Translations under genes and position numbers: made by a program
Shown: piece after piece, positions 18,764 to 28,216 of the stretch
How the letters are laid out: each line of letters opens with the position of its first letter
How positions within the stretch are numbered: the first letter of the stretch is position 1
The notes under the pieces: generated by a model
The model's database searches: none
What the model saw: the letters and a program-made list of their open reading frames with translations, nothing else
What the model was told of the DNA's origin: nothing
Source of the DNA: Rhodobacteraceae bacterium WD3A24
Lineage (GTDB): Bacteria; Pseudomonadota; Alphaproteobacteria; Rhodobacterales; Rhodobacteraceae
DNA length: 38,110 nucleotides
Direction of reading: 5' to 3'
Assembly (NCBI GenBank): GCA_002967695.1
Contig: PUHN01000035.1
Coordinates: forward strand, 1-38,110

Positions 18764-19051
18764 GGGCTTTGTCGCGCAAAGGCGAAGGGGGATTCATCTC
18801 GTGAATTTTGCGTGGTAGCTGGGGTGCATGAGCCGACCTATCTCGCCGGACCACAAGACCAGAAACTGGCCGGCCTGTAGCGAAGCCCTGAAGCAGCGTG
18901 GCTCCCTGACGATCTGGTTCGTTCCAGACATGATCTGGGTGCCGCCGCCTGCCGGCAAGCGGGGCCGGCAGTCCAGATATAGCGACGCCGCGATCCAGAC
19001 GTGCCTGACTTTGAAAGTCCTGTTTGGCATGGCGCTCCGACAGAGTGAGTC
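18764..19051 (+). mobile_element. Truncated IS5-family element
   Basis: The left end GGGCTTTGTCGCGCAAAGG at 18764 resembles IS5-group terminal repeats. From ATG 18828 the frame reads HKTRNWPACSEALKQRGSLT, then IWFVPDMIW and RYSDAAIQTCLTLKVLFGMA, the N-terminal region of an IS5-type transposase. Homology stops after LRQ near 19045, and the DDE catalytic part is missing. It abuts the IS256 remnant. Dead. Confidence 0.8.
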
Positions 19052-19080
19052 ATTGTCGCGCCATTGATGGGGTGGAGAAT

Positions 19081-19580
19081 GGCTCGCTCCATGAACACGG
19101 CGACGTCGCGGAACCGCTCGCGCAGGTTGTCGGCGACCTCGCGCCAGCGGCATGGGCCTGGTCGCGGTCGGTCTTGGCGAAGACGGTTTTCGCGACCGCG
19201 CTGACCACCGGCTTGTTGGTCTTGCCCACGCGGCTGAGCAGGTTGCGCTGGAACTGCACGCGGCAGCGCTGCCAGCCGGCGCTGAGTACTTTCCTGGCAG
19301 CGGCCTTCAGGCCCTCATGGGCATCGCTGATCACCATCTGCACGCCGCGCAGCCCACGACGCGTGAGCGAGCGCAGGAAGTCGGCCCAGAAGGTTGAACG
19401 GGGACGGTGGCCCCAGTGGGGCCGCGTAAGCCCCGTGAACGTCTCCGAGGGCATCACCGTAATCCCGAGGATGATCTCGCGCCGCCCGTCGGTGTTGACC
19501 GCCACGGCCACTATCACAGCCATCGAGACGATCCGTCCACCGCACACGGCGGCCACCTCGATGTCCTTCAACCGCTTTCC
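19081..19580 (-). pseudogene. Truncated, frameshifted IS256-family transposase
   Basis: Read on the minus strand: GGRIVSMAVIVAVAVNTDGR, SLTRRGLRGVQMVISDAHEG and AGWQRCRVQFQRNLLSRVGK are the core of a Mutator-type IS256 transposase, including the DAHEG acidic motif. The N-terminal part is lost at the IS30 junction (about 19580). A frameshift near 19150 moves the reading to WREVADNLRERFRDVAVFME, after which it is cut off near 19081. An in-frame extra piece of about 48 bp at 19395-19442 splits MPSE from TFWADFL. Non-functional. Confidence 0.8.
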
Positions 19581-19845
19581 CGTCTGGATGCGTGATCAGG
19601 CCGGCCAGACGATCCTGAACATAGGGACGCAGAGCTTCGTTCAATGCCAGTTTAGCCACCTTGGGGCGGCGGGCCGCGCGTTCCGAGTGCCACTGGGCCG
19701 TCGTCGCGCGACACTCAAAGCCACCGCTGCGGGTTGCGGCATTGCGCGCCAGCTCACGCGAAATCGTCGATGGAGCGCGGTTCAGACATCGCGCCATGTG
19801 CCGAACGCCGCAACCCCGAGCCCGCATCAACGCGGGGCGGTTCAA
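19581..19845 (-). pseudogene. IS30-family transposase N-terminal fragment
   Basis: On the minus strand RHMARCLNRAPSTISRELAR, NAATRSGGFECRATTAQWHS and ERAARRPKVAKLAL are the N-terminal helix-turn-helix and linker of an IS30-type transposase. The extreme N-terminus is absent. The sequence runs into the IS256 remnant after about DRLAGLITHPDGKAV, so the catalytic DDE domain is gone. It is part of the same graveyard as the IS5 and IS256 pieces. Boundaries are approximate. Confidence 0.75.
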
Positions 19846-19982
19846 GACCGCCTAGGGGCTCAAGGCAAATCGCGCTGAAAGTCGTGGGATGAGCAGACCG
19901 CATGCCTCATTTCCGATGGAGCATCGCGGCGTCGGAATGGCGCAGTGACGATCCTCAGGCACTCTCAGCCTCCGCAAAACCG
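19846..19982. other. Spacer between IS30 remnant and sulfotransferase gene
   Basis: 137 bp without recognised coding sequence, RNA or clear hairpin. It probably contains the lost IS30 end and the 3' flank of the sulfotransferase gene. Confidence 0.35.
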
Positions 19983-20750
19983 TCACGACGACTCCACTGG
20001 GTAGTCGAACAGCTTGAAATCGTCCGCGTAAAGGCGGGAGATGATATCCTTGAGCTCGGGCGAATAGAAACGAGCCCGTTTGGCGGTCGCGCCGGTGATC
20101 TTGCGCTTCTGGCGGCTCTCGAGCGGATGTGGCGCTTCCAGCATCTGCGCCGGAGCCGGATCATGCCCGATGCTCTCCAGAAAGCGCGCCATATCCTCTG
20201 CCAGCGTTTCGAGCTTCGCGACACAGTCGAACCGGGCCGGCGGCATGATCAGAAGCCTGTTCTGCGGCCACCAGTGCTTGTCGTGATCCAGCCCCCCCGC
20301 ATCGAGAAACCGGACGAACTTCTCGAAGCCTTCGCGCGACGCCTCGCCCCATCCGGGCACACAGCGAAAGTGAGGCTTGCGGCTGTCTTCGCCGTCCTCG
20401 CCCAGGGCCACCTTGTTGAGAAACGCCGAAAGCGCGCGATCATACGGGTTCCGCACGACGGCAAGATAGGTGTAGTCACGCAGCGCGCGCGCCTCCTCCC
20501 AGGTGCATCGCCGGGGAGAGAGCGCCTCCCTTTTTGCCTCTTTGACGGAATTGTAGCTTTTCCCGCTCTCCCCGGCGGCCAACTCGCTGAGAAACGCCGT
20601 GACCGTGGAGTTGCCGGACTTCTTGATGCGGTTGAACACCACGCCAAGCTCGGGAAATGCGGCCACGGCATAGCTTCTGTTCAGGTTCTCGTGGATCATT
20701 TCCATACCCCGGAATATCCACCTGTTGCGAAGCTTGATGTAGGCGCGCAT
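19983..20750 (-). CDS. Sulfotransferase family protein (PAPS-dependent, family 2 type)
   Basis: 255 residues. The N-terminal VFNRIKKSGNSTVTAFLSEL is the 5'-phosphosulfate-binding loop (K-x-x-N/S-T type) and YLAVVRNPYDRALSAF is the 3'-phosphate-binding motif with Arg, Pro and Ser. Both are hallmarks of Golgi-type carbohydrate sulfotransferases and their bacterial relatives. It would transfer sulfate from PAPS to a sugar or other surface acceptor; the acceptor is unknown. No signal peptide or membrane segment, so cytosolic. ATG 20750 is preferred over an in-frame GTG at 20756 because GGAGG sits 6-7 nt before it. It stands alone between IS debris and a dispersed repeat, with less GC-biased codon use than its neighbours by eye, which suggests acquisition. 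Confidence 0.8.
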   Translation of the reverse strand: MRAYIKLRNRWIFRGMEMIHENLNRSYAVAAFPELGVVFNRIKKSGNSTVTAFLSELAAGESGKSYNSVKEAKREALSPRRCTWEEARALRDYTYLAVVRNPYDRALSAFLNKVALGEDGEDSRKPHFRCVPGWGEASREGFEKFVRFLDAGGLDHDKHWWPQNRLLIMPPARFDCVAKLETLAEDMARFLESIGHDPAPAQMLEAPHPLESRQKRKITGATAKRARFYSPELKDIISRLYADDFKLFDYPVESS

Positions 20751-20793
20751 CGACACCCTCCGGTTCCTGCGTCGTCAGTCGGTCGGTCAAGGG

Positions 20794-20899
20794 CCATGGC
20801 CGGTTTTGGGTGACGCGGCCCGATCGGGCGGCGCGGTTCGCTGCGTCTCTCTCGGCGAGACCGCCGGTGAATGTGACGGCTTCGATGGCCATTGGCAAC
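20794..20899. repeat. 106-bp dispersed repeat, copy B
   Basis: Ungapped partner of copy A at 8969-9074 (82 of 106 identical by hand count), same orientation. On the minus strand it extends into a short frame from ATG 20916 (MKGAKLLPMAIEAVTFTGG...) through RAARSGRVTQNRPW. No transposase follows this copy. It lies between the sulfotransferase and rplU. Confidence 0.8.
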
Positions 20900-20912
20900 A
20901 GCTTCGCGCCCT

Positions 20913-20939
20913 TCATGCCTCGTCGGGTCGGAGGCATGA
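20913..20939. repeat. Perfect inverted repeat next to repeat copy B
   Basis: A 9-bp perfect stem (20913-20921 with 20931-20939) around a 9-nt loop, beginning 14 bp after repeat copy B. No T-run. It could be part of the mobile unit or a terminator of an older transcript; no sister copy is seen near copy A. Confidence 0.5.
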
Positions 20940-21190
20940 TGCCCTTAAATCGCTCTGGCGTCGGGGCCGCGCGCTCCTTTCCGCTTTGTGCCGCGATGGC
21001 GCCGGATCGCCCCGCGCGGCGCTTGACTTCGCGGCGGTGATCCGCGATAGAGCTGCCTCCACGCGGGCGCGGCCCGCAGGGCTCATCAATTCTGCCCGAC
21101 AGGGCACGCTGTCCGAAGGCGCCGCTGGCGCAACATCCACAGCCCACGGGGCCTGGAGGCCGAAGGACGCGGCAAGTAGAGGAAAGACGC
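20940..21190 (+). promoter_or_regulatory. rplU upstream region with promoter
   Basis: TTGACT (21023-21028), a 17-nt spacer and GATAGA (21046-21051) make a plausible sigma-70 promoter for rplU-rpmA, leaving a leader of about 130 nt. The leader is GC rich and could fold; I cannot assign it to a known ribosomal-protein leader motif. No coding sequence is recognised in this stretch. Confidence 0.5.
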
Positions 21191-21877
21191 ATGTTTGCGG
21201 TCATCAAGACCGGCGGAAAACAGTATCGCGTGCAGCCGGGTGACGTGCTGCGTGTCGAGAAACTCGCCGCAGAGAAGGGCGAGACCGTCCAGTTCAACGA
21301 CGTGCTGATGCTTGGCGGCGATACGCCCGCCATCGGCACGCCCACGATCGCGGGGGCCGGCGTGCAGGCCGAGGTTCTCGACCAGATCAAGGGTGAGAAA
21401 GTCATCCACTTCGTCAAGCGCCGGCGCAAGCACGGTTCGCAGCGCACGAAGGGGCATCGCCAACAGCTCACCGTGCTGCGTGTGGCGGATATCCTGGCTT
21501 CGGGCGCCGACAAGAGCGGGGTGAAGGCGGCGATGGGAGCCGGATCGGCGCCCGCGCCGGCGCAGGCCACCAAGCCCGCGGCGCGCAAGACCGGGGCCGC
21601 CGCGAAAGACGCCGCGCCCGAGACCGAGGCGGCGAAGCCGGCGAATCTGCTGGATGCGGCGCGCGGCGGCGCGCCCGACGACCTCAAGCGGATCACCGGC
21701 GTGGGGCCCAAGCTGGAGTCGGTTCTCCACGAGGCCGGCGTCTTCCACTTCGATCAGATCGCGGCTTGGTCGCCGGAGGAAGTCGCCTATATGGAGGACA
21801 AGCTGTCGCTGCGCGGCCGGATCGAACGTGACGACTGGATCGCGCAAGCCGCGCAATTCGCCGCAGAGAAGGAGTAA
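21191..21877 (+). CDS. rplU: 50S ribosomal protein L21 with C-terminal extension
   Basis: 228 residues against about 103 in most bacteria. Residues 1-103 are normal L21 (MFAVIKTGGKQYRV...VIHFVKRRRKHGSQRTKGHRQ...VLRVADI), a large-subunit protein that binds 23S rRNA. Then comes an Ala/Pro/Lys-rich linker (about 110-155) and a helix-hairpin-helix-like domain (about 160-225): DDLKRITGVGPKLESVLHEA, HFDQIAAWSPEEVAYMEDKL and a DDWIAQAAQFA tail. That domain recurs on several rhodobacterial proteins, NuoE-like ones among them, as far as I recall. Its role on the ribosome is unknown. A GAGGAAAG ribosome binding site precedes ATG. rpmA follows after 6 nt. Confidence 0.96.
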   Translation: MFAVIKTGGKQYRVQPGDVLRVEKLAAEKGETVQFNDVLMLGGDTPAIGTPTIAGAGVQAEVLDQIKGEKVIHFVKRRRKHGSQRTKGHRQQLTVLRVADILASGADKSGVKAAMGAGSAPAPAQATKPAARKTGAAAKDAAPETEAAKPANLLDAARGGAPDDLKRITGVGPKLESVLHEAGVFHFDQIAAWSPEEVAYMEDKLSLRGRIERDDWIAQAAQFAAEKE

Positions 21878-21883
21878 GAGGAC

Positions 21884-22153
21884 ATGGCACACAAGAAAGC
21901 GGGCGGGTCCTCGCGCAACGGGCGCGACTCTGCAGGGCGCCGGCTTGGCGTGAAGCTGTTCGGCGGCCAGAGCGCGATTCCCGGCAACATCATCCTGCGC
22001 CAGCGCGGCACCAGGTGGTGGCCCGGTCAGGGAGTCGGCATGGGCAAGGATCACACCATCTTTGCCAAGACGGAGGGGCGCGTGAGCTTCCACAAGGGGC
22101 TCAAGGGACGCACCTTCGTATCGGTGCTTCCCGATGCAGAGGCCGCTGAATAG
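21884..22153 (+). CDS. rpmA: 50S ribosomal protein L27
   Basis: 89 residues, complete: [20 protein letters not shown]...[20 protein letters not shown]...[17 protein letters not shown]27 reaches toward the peptidyl-transferase centre with its N-terminus. The N-terminus begins directly with MAHKKAGG, the usual uncleaved form. It is co-transcribed with rplU (6-nt gap), with GAAGGAG/GAGG before the start, and a strong intrinsic terminator follows 30 bp after the stop. Confidence 0.98.
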   Translation: MAHKKAGGSSRNGRDSAGRRLGVKLFGGQSAIPGNIILRQRGTRWWPGQGVGMGKDHTIFAKTEGRVSFHKGLKGRTFVSVLPDAEAAE

Positions 22154-22183
22154 GTCGAACCCGAACGCGGAATGCGAAAAATG

Positions 22184-22214
22184 GGGGGTCGGCCACCGGG
22201 GCCGGCCCCCTTTT
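22184..22214 (+). terminator. Intrinsic terminator of rplU-rpmA
   Basis: An 11-bp stem (22184-22194 with 22200-22210, one G-T pair) with a 5-nt loop, then TTTT, and an A-run before the stem. Textbook rho-independent terminator in the correct direction, separating the ribosomal pair from the GNAT gene. Confidence 0.85.
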
Positions 22215-22387
22215 CGATTCCGCTCGCGGAGCGTCACGCGGGATTTACACCTTGCGAGTATCGCGGTCGCCCAATGGGCGCGATACTGCAGCTCGCGGCA
22301 GGCCCGCAGCGGGCGCGCACCGCGAGACGATTGGATGAGCCGATGCCCAGAGGCGCGGCTTTTCGTGCGCTTGAGAGGAGGCAAGGC

Positions 22388-22927
22388 ATGAAGATCGAGG
22401 CAATCCCCTACCAGCCGGTCATACCCGCCGGGCGTTTTACCCTGCGTCCGGTGCGGAACTCGGATGCGGGGCTCCTGCGGCTGCACACATCCGACCGCCG
22501 CGTCGCCGAGGCGACACGGTCGATCCCGCATCCGCTTCCCCCCGGGGCGACGGAGGCCTTCATCGCCCGCGCCCAGGCCGACGGGCGCGAGGAGGATGTC
22601 TGGATTCTCGATGGCGCGGCCCAGGGCAGTGCCGAGGTGCTCGGCGTGATCGGCCTGCGGCGGATGGACCGGGCTCAGTCCCAGATCGGCTACTGGATCG
22701 CGCCGGCCTTCTGGAATGGCGGACTGGCCTCGGAGGCGGTGGAGGCGCTGCTCGAGGCCGACCCGCACGAGGCGCGCACGATCTTTGCCGAGGTCTTTCA
22801 GGACAACACCGTCTCGGCGCGGGTGCTGACGAATTGCGGCTTCGAATATCTCGGCGATGCCGAGGCCTATTCGGTGGCGCGCGCGGCAACCGTGCCGACC
22901 TGGACCTATCTGCGCCGCATGGCGTAA
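22388..22927 (+). CDS. GNAT family N-acetyltransferase (RimJ/RimL-like)
   Basis: 179 residues. The beginning [20 protein letters not shown] and the middle [20 protein letters not shown] followed by [17 protein letters not shown] are the acetyl-CoA-binding fold of RimJ/RimL-type acetyltransferases; [20 protein letters not shown] is the typical end. The substrate, a protein N-terminus or a small amine, cannot be told. The frame is open upstream to 22172, but ATG 22388 has AGGAGG at the right distance and begins at the domain. It sits between rpmA and obgE, a position that seems conserved in the group and hints at a ribosome-related substrate (inference). Confidence 0.85.
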   Translation: MKIEAIPYQPVIPAGRFTLRPVRNSDAGLLRLHTSDRRVAEATRSIPHPLPPGATEAFIARAQADGREEDVWILDGAAQGSAEVLGVIGLRRMDRAQSQIGYWIAPAFWNGGLASEAVEALLEADPHEARTIFAEVFQDNTVSARVLTNCGFEYLGDAEAYSVARAATVPTWTYLRRMA

Positions 22928-22960
22928 CACGCCGCCCCGACGCAGGGCTCCGGGGCTTGA

Positions 22961-25137
<2,177 letters not shown>

Positions 25138-25216
25138 GGCGCGCCTCGCGGCGCGCGCCTCCGGCGGGGATATTTGGACGAAGGTGAAAAGCGGCGGGAT
25201 CATGGAGGATCGGGCG

Positions 25217-26494
25217 ATGGAGGCGACGGATCTGCGCGCGGATGATGTCGTTGAGATGATGGACGCTATCGGGCGGCGCGCCCGCGCCGCGGCCGCTGAG
25301 CTGGCTTATGCCGATGCGGCGGTCAAGCGCCACGCGCTGGAGGCCGCCGCCGCGGCGGTCGAGGCGCGGGCCGAGGAGATCATGCGCGCCAATGTCGAAG
25401 ATCTCGCCGCCGCCCGCGACAAGGGGCTCAGCGGCGCGATGATCGACCGGCTGATGCTCGACGAGGCGCGCATCGGGGGCATAGCGGGCGGCCTGCGGGC
25501 CGTCGCGGCGCAGGAGGATCCCGTCGGCAAGGTGATCGCGGCCTGGGATCGGCCCAGCGGCCTTCACATCGAGCGCGTGCGCACCCCCCTCGGCGTGATC
25601 GGCGTGATCTACGAGTCGCGGCCCAACGTGACCGCCGATGCCGGCGCGCTCTGCCTGAAGGCCGGCAACGCGGTCATCCTGCGCGGCGGCTCGGAGAGTT
25701 TCGGCTCTTCCTCGGCGATCCATGACTGCATGTCCGAGGGGCTGCGCGCCGCCGGACTGCCGCAGGACGCCATCCAGCGCGTGCCCACGCGCGACCGCGC
25801 CGCGGTCTCCGAGATGCTGCGCATGGTCGAGCATATCGACGTGATTGTCCCGCGCGGGGGCAAGGGGCTCGTCGGGCTGGTTCAGGCCGAGGCGCGCGTG
25901 CCGGTCTTCGCCCATCTGGAGGGTATCTGCCATGTCTATGTCGATGCGGCCGCCGACCACGAGAAGGCGCGAGACGTGGTGCTCAACGCCAAGACGCGGC
26001 GCACGGGCATCTGCGGCGCCGCCGAATGCCTGCTGATCCATCGTGATATCGCCGACGGGCTGGGGGCGCAGATCGTGGCCGACCTTGTCGCGGCGGGGGT
26101 CGAGGTGCGCGCCGACACGGGCCTCGACCACCTTCCGGGCGTGGTGCGCGCCGGGGAAGAGGATTTCGGGTGCGAATTCCTCGACAGCATCATCGCCGCG
26201 CGCATCGTCGATGACGTGGACGGCGCCATTGCCCATATCCGCCGCTACGGCAGTGGGCACACCGAGGCGATCCTGACCGAGGATGATGCCGCCGCCGCGC
26301 GGTTTTTCGAGCGCCTCGACAGTGCGATCCTGATGCGCAACGCCTCGACCCAGTTTGCCGATGGCGGCGAGTTCGGCATGGGCGCCGAGATCGGCATCGC
26401 CACCGGCAAGCTCCATGCCCGCGGGCCGGTGGGGGCCGAGCAGCTGACCAGCTTCAAGTATCAGGTCACGGGCGACGGAACCGTGCGTGCATGA
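25217..26494 (+). CDS. proA: Gamma-glutamyl phosphate reductase ProA
   Basis: 425 residues, second step of proline synthesis: NADPH reduction of glutamyl phosphate to glutamate semialdehyde. The aldehyde-dehydrogenase-like fold shows the [19 protein letters not shown] substrate region, the nucleotide-binding [14 protein letters not shown], and the catalytic cysteine in [13 protein letters not shown]. The C-terminal part has [20 protein letters not shown]. Start: ATG 25217 with GGAGGAT 7-8 nt before it is preferred over ATG 25202, which has a poor site; the choice adds or removes five residues. It ends 19 bp from the end of the convergent chpT. Confidence 0.96.
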   Translation: MEATDLRADDVVEMMDAIGRRARAAAAELAYADAAVKRHALEAAAAAVEARAEEIMRANVEDLAAARDKGLSGAMIDRLMLDEARIGGIAGGLRAVAAQEDPVGKVIAAWDRPSGLHIERVRTPLGVIGVIYESRPNVTADAGALCLKAGNAVILRGGSESFGSSSAIHDCMSEGLRAAGLPQDAIQRVPTRDRAAVSEMLRMVEHIDVIVPRGGKGLVGLVQAEARVPVFAHLEGICHVYVDAAADHEKARDVVLNAKTRRTGICGAAECLLIHRDIADGLGAQIVADLVAAGVEVRADTGLDHLPGVVRAGEEDFGCEFLDSIIAARIVDDVDGAIAHIRRYGSGHTEAILTEDDAAAARFFERLDSAILMRNASTQFADGGEFGMGAEIGIATGKLHARGPVGAEQLTSFKYQVTGDGTVRA

Positions 26495-26513
26495 CCTTTC
26501 TGGCGCCGGCCGC

Positions 26514-27110
26514 TCAGAACCGAAGGCGGATGCGTTCGGCGCCGATATCAGAGGTGAGGGGGCGTTGCTGGCGTTCGAGTTCGGGGCCGACCAGCAGGAA
26601 ATGCACCTGCGCCGCGCTCGCCTCGGGCTGCGGCGCGGCGGGATCGAGGGCGCTCCAGAGTTCGGGGTCGGCATTCACGCGCGCCGCCTGCGCGACGATC
26701 TCCCATGTCCCGCCCTGGTGGGTCACGCTGACCCGTCCGCCCCGCGGGAGTGCGCTTTCGACGCACATCAGCAGCAGCAGGACCAGCCGGGCCTCCTGCC
26801 GCTCGATCGCGGTCTCGATCTCCCAGTCGATCTCGAGCCGGCCGCCCGCGCCCAGGCCCGGCAGCAGGGCGCGGATTTCGCGCGGCCCGATCTGCTGGCC
26901 GGGACCGGCCGCGCCGAAGGCGACGCGGAACAGTTCCAGCCGCGCGGTCGCCGCGGCGACGCTTTCGCTGATCAGCTCGAGCTCGGCGGCCGGCGCGGAC
27001 CCGGCCATCGAGAGGAGCTCGACACCGTTGCCGATCGCGCCCAGCGGGCTGACGAGATCGTGGCATATGCGCGATCCGATGAGCGCGGCGAGATCCTGCG
27101 CGCCACTCAT
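26514..27110 (-). CDS. chpT: ChpT-type histidine phosphotransferase
   Basis: 198 residues. The start ALIGSRICHDLVSPLGAIGN carries the phosphoryl-accepting His17 in the ICHDLVSPLGAI motif of ChpT, and a degenerate GHKL-like domain follows (about 90-195) without ATP-binding motifs, as in that family. In Caulobacter ChpT passes phosphate from the hybrid kinase CckA to the master regulator CtrA and to CpdR. In Rhodobacterales the same relay controls motility, gene-transfer agents and other traits. Start ATG 27110 is chosen at the domain beginning; the frame is open to 27221, overlapping the divergent DUF3553 gene. Only 33 bp separate the two starts. No CckA or CtrA in the window. Confidence 0.88.
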   Translation of the reverse strand: MSGAQDLAALIGSRICHDLVSPLGAIGNGVELLSMAGSAPAAELELISESVAAATARLELFRVAFGAAGPGQQIGPREIRALLPGLGAGGRLEIDWEIETAIERQEARLVLLLLMCVESALPRGGRVSVTHQGGTWEIVAQAARVNADPELWSALDPAAPQPEASAAQVHFLLVGPELERQQRPLTSDIGAERIRLRF

Positions 27111-27143
27111 GGGGCGGCTCTGGACGAAAGTGAGGGAGTACTG

Positions 27144-27326
27144 ATGAACGGCATGAACGAAATCCTCGCCCCTGGAATGCTTGTACGACACCCGGAACAC
27201 CCCGAATGGGGAGTGGGACAAGTCCAGTCAAACATAAACGGCCGCATCACGGTCAATTTCCGCAATCAGGGCAAGATCGTGATCGACGGCTCGCGTGTCG
27301 GCCTGAATCTTGAACCGGAGTCTTAA
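27144..27326 (+). CDS. DUF3553 domain protein
   Basis: 60 residues: a small beta-rich domain (LAPGMLVRHPEHPEWGVGQV, then INGRITVNFRNQGKIVIDG and LNLEPES). This resembles the DUF3553 family and the CarD/SH3-like folds that start Gxx V xHPxHPxWGxGxV. Related folds bind RNA polymerase or helicases, but no function is shown for this family. GAGGGAG precedes the ATG. Divergent from chpT. The stop codon lies within a CtrA-type box. Confidence 0.8.
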   Translation: MNGMNEILAPGMLVRHPEHPEWGVGQVQSNINGRITVNFRNQGKIVIDGSRVGLNLEPES

Positions 27327-27337
27327 ATTCAGGTTAA
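27323..27337. promoter_or_regulatory. Perfect CtrA-type box (TTAA-N7-TTAA) before olsB
   Basis: TTAA at 27323-27326, seven bases, TTAA at 27334-27337: the full consensus for the response regulator CtrA. In DNA this GC rich such a site is unlikely by chance. It is about 95-108 bp before the olsB ATG and overlaps the DUF3553 stop codon. A target for CtrA control of olsBA is inferred; chpT, which phosphorylates CtrA, is 210 bp away. Confidence 0.6.
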
Positions 27338-27430
27338 AGGGTAGGCGGGGCGCCATATGCTGTCAATCGCAACTCCCGCAGGCGTGAACGCCCGCGCCGA
27401 GGGCCCGGTGGCCCGGCAGCCGGGGCGGCG

Positions 27431-28216
27431 ATGATCGGCGCGACCGGCCACCTCCGGCTGCGGCTTGCGGCCGACAGCTCGGACGTCGCCGCCGCGCAGC
27501 GCCTGCGATACGAGGTCTTCGTGGAGGAACTCGGCGGCGACGGCCCGCTTGTCGATCACGCCGCCCGGCTTGAGCGCGATGCCTTCGATCCACATTTCGA
27601 TCATCTGCTTCTGGTCGATACGCGGCGCGATGCGCGTGCGCTCGATCATGTCGTGGGGGTCTATCGCCTGCTGCCCGTCACCCGCGCGGCCCGGATCGGC
27701 GGGTTCTATTCGGAATGCGAATACGATCTCGCGCCGCTTTGGGCGACGGGGCGGCGCCTGCTGGAGCTGGGGCGCTCCTGCGTGCGGCGCGAATACCGGG
27801 GCGGCGTGGCGATGTATCTGCTCTGGGCCGGGCTCGCGCGCTATGTCCGGCGCCACGACATCGAGATCCTCTTTGGTGTGGCGAGCTTTCCCGGCACCGA
27901 TGTCGCTGCCCTGCGTGCGCCGCTGGCTTATCTGCATCACCATCACCTCGCCCCGCCGGCGCTGCGCGCGCGCGCCTTGCCCGCCGGGTTTCAGACCATG
28001 GATCTGATGGCGGCCGACGAGATCGACCGGCGCGTGGCGGTGCCGGCGATTCCGGCCCTGATCAAGGCGTATCTGCGGCTGGGCGGCGTGGTGGGAGAGG
28101 GCGCGTATATCGACCATGCCTTCAACACCACCGATGTTCTGATGGTCGTCGATGCACGGCGCATATCCGCACGCCGGCGGGCCTTTCTCGACCGCGATAC
28201 AAGGGCCTGGGCGTGA
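27431..28216 (+). CDS. olsB: L-ornithine N(alpha)-acyltransferase OlsB
   Basis: 261 residues with an acyl-ACP-using GNAT fold. The block LRLRLAADSSDVAAAQRLRY, the EVFVEELGGDGP loop, RLLELGRSCVRREYRGGVAM and the HHHHL segment are those of OlsB-type acyltransferases. It joins a 3-hydroxyacyl chain to the alpha-amino group of ornithine, giving lyso-ornithine lipid, the first step of this phosphate-free membrane lipid. The stop overlaps the GTG start of olsA, so both steps are made together. Ribosome binding site modest. A perfect CtrA-type box lies about 100 bp upstream. Confidence 0.9.
   Translation: MIGATGHLRLRLAADSSDVAAAQRLRYEVFVEELGGDGPLVDHAARLERDAFDPHFDHLLLVDTRRDARALDHVVGVYRLLPVTRAARIGGFYSECEYDLAPLWATGRRLLELGRSCVRREYRGGVAMYLLWAGLARYVRRHDIEILFGVASFPGTDVAALRAPLAYLHHHHLAPPALRARALPAGFQTMDLMAADEIDRRVAVPAIPALIKAYLRLGGVVGEGAYIDHAFNTTDVLMVVDARRISARRRAFLDRDTRAWA

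Noticed and set aside
18447-18854. A 135-codon minus-strand frame across the tRNA-Leu region
   Set aside because: It is the reverse reading of the tRNA-Leu gene and of the tRNA-like sequence (the repeated RLPFRH peptide comes from the two D-arms), not a protein gene.
20476-22930. Long minus-strand frames crossing repeat copy B and opposite rplU-rpmA
   Set aside because: They run through clear ribosomal genes on the other strand. Only the short stretch within the repeat shows signs of conservation, and that is reported separately.
27715-28212. Upstream extension of the olsA frame inside olsB
   Set aside because: The frame is open, but the upstream part overlaps olsB codons and has no acyltransferase sequence. 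The GTG at 28213 overlapping the olsB stop is the likely start.
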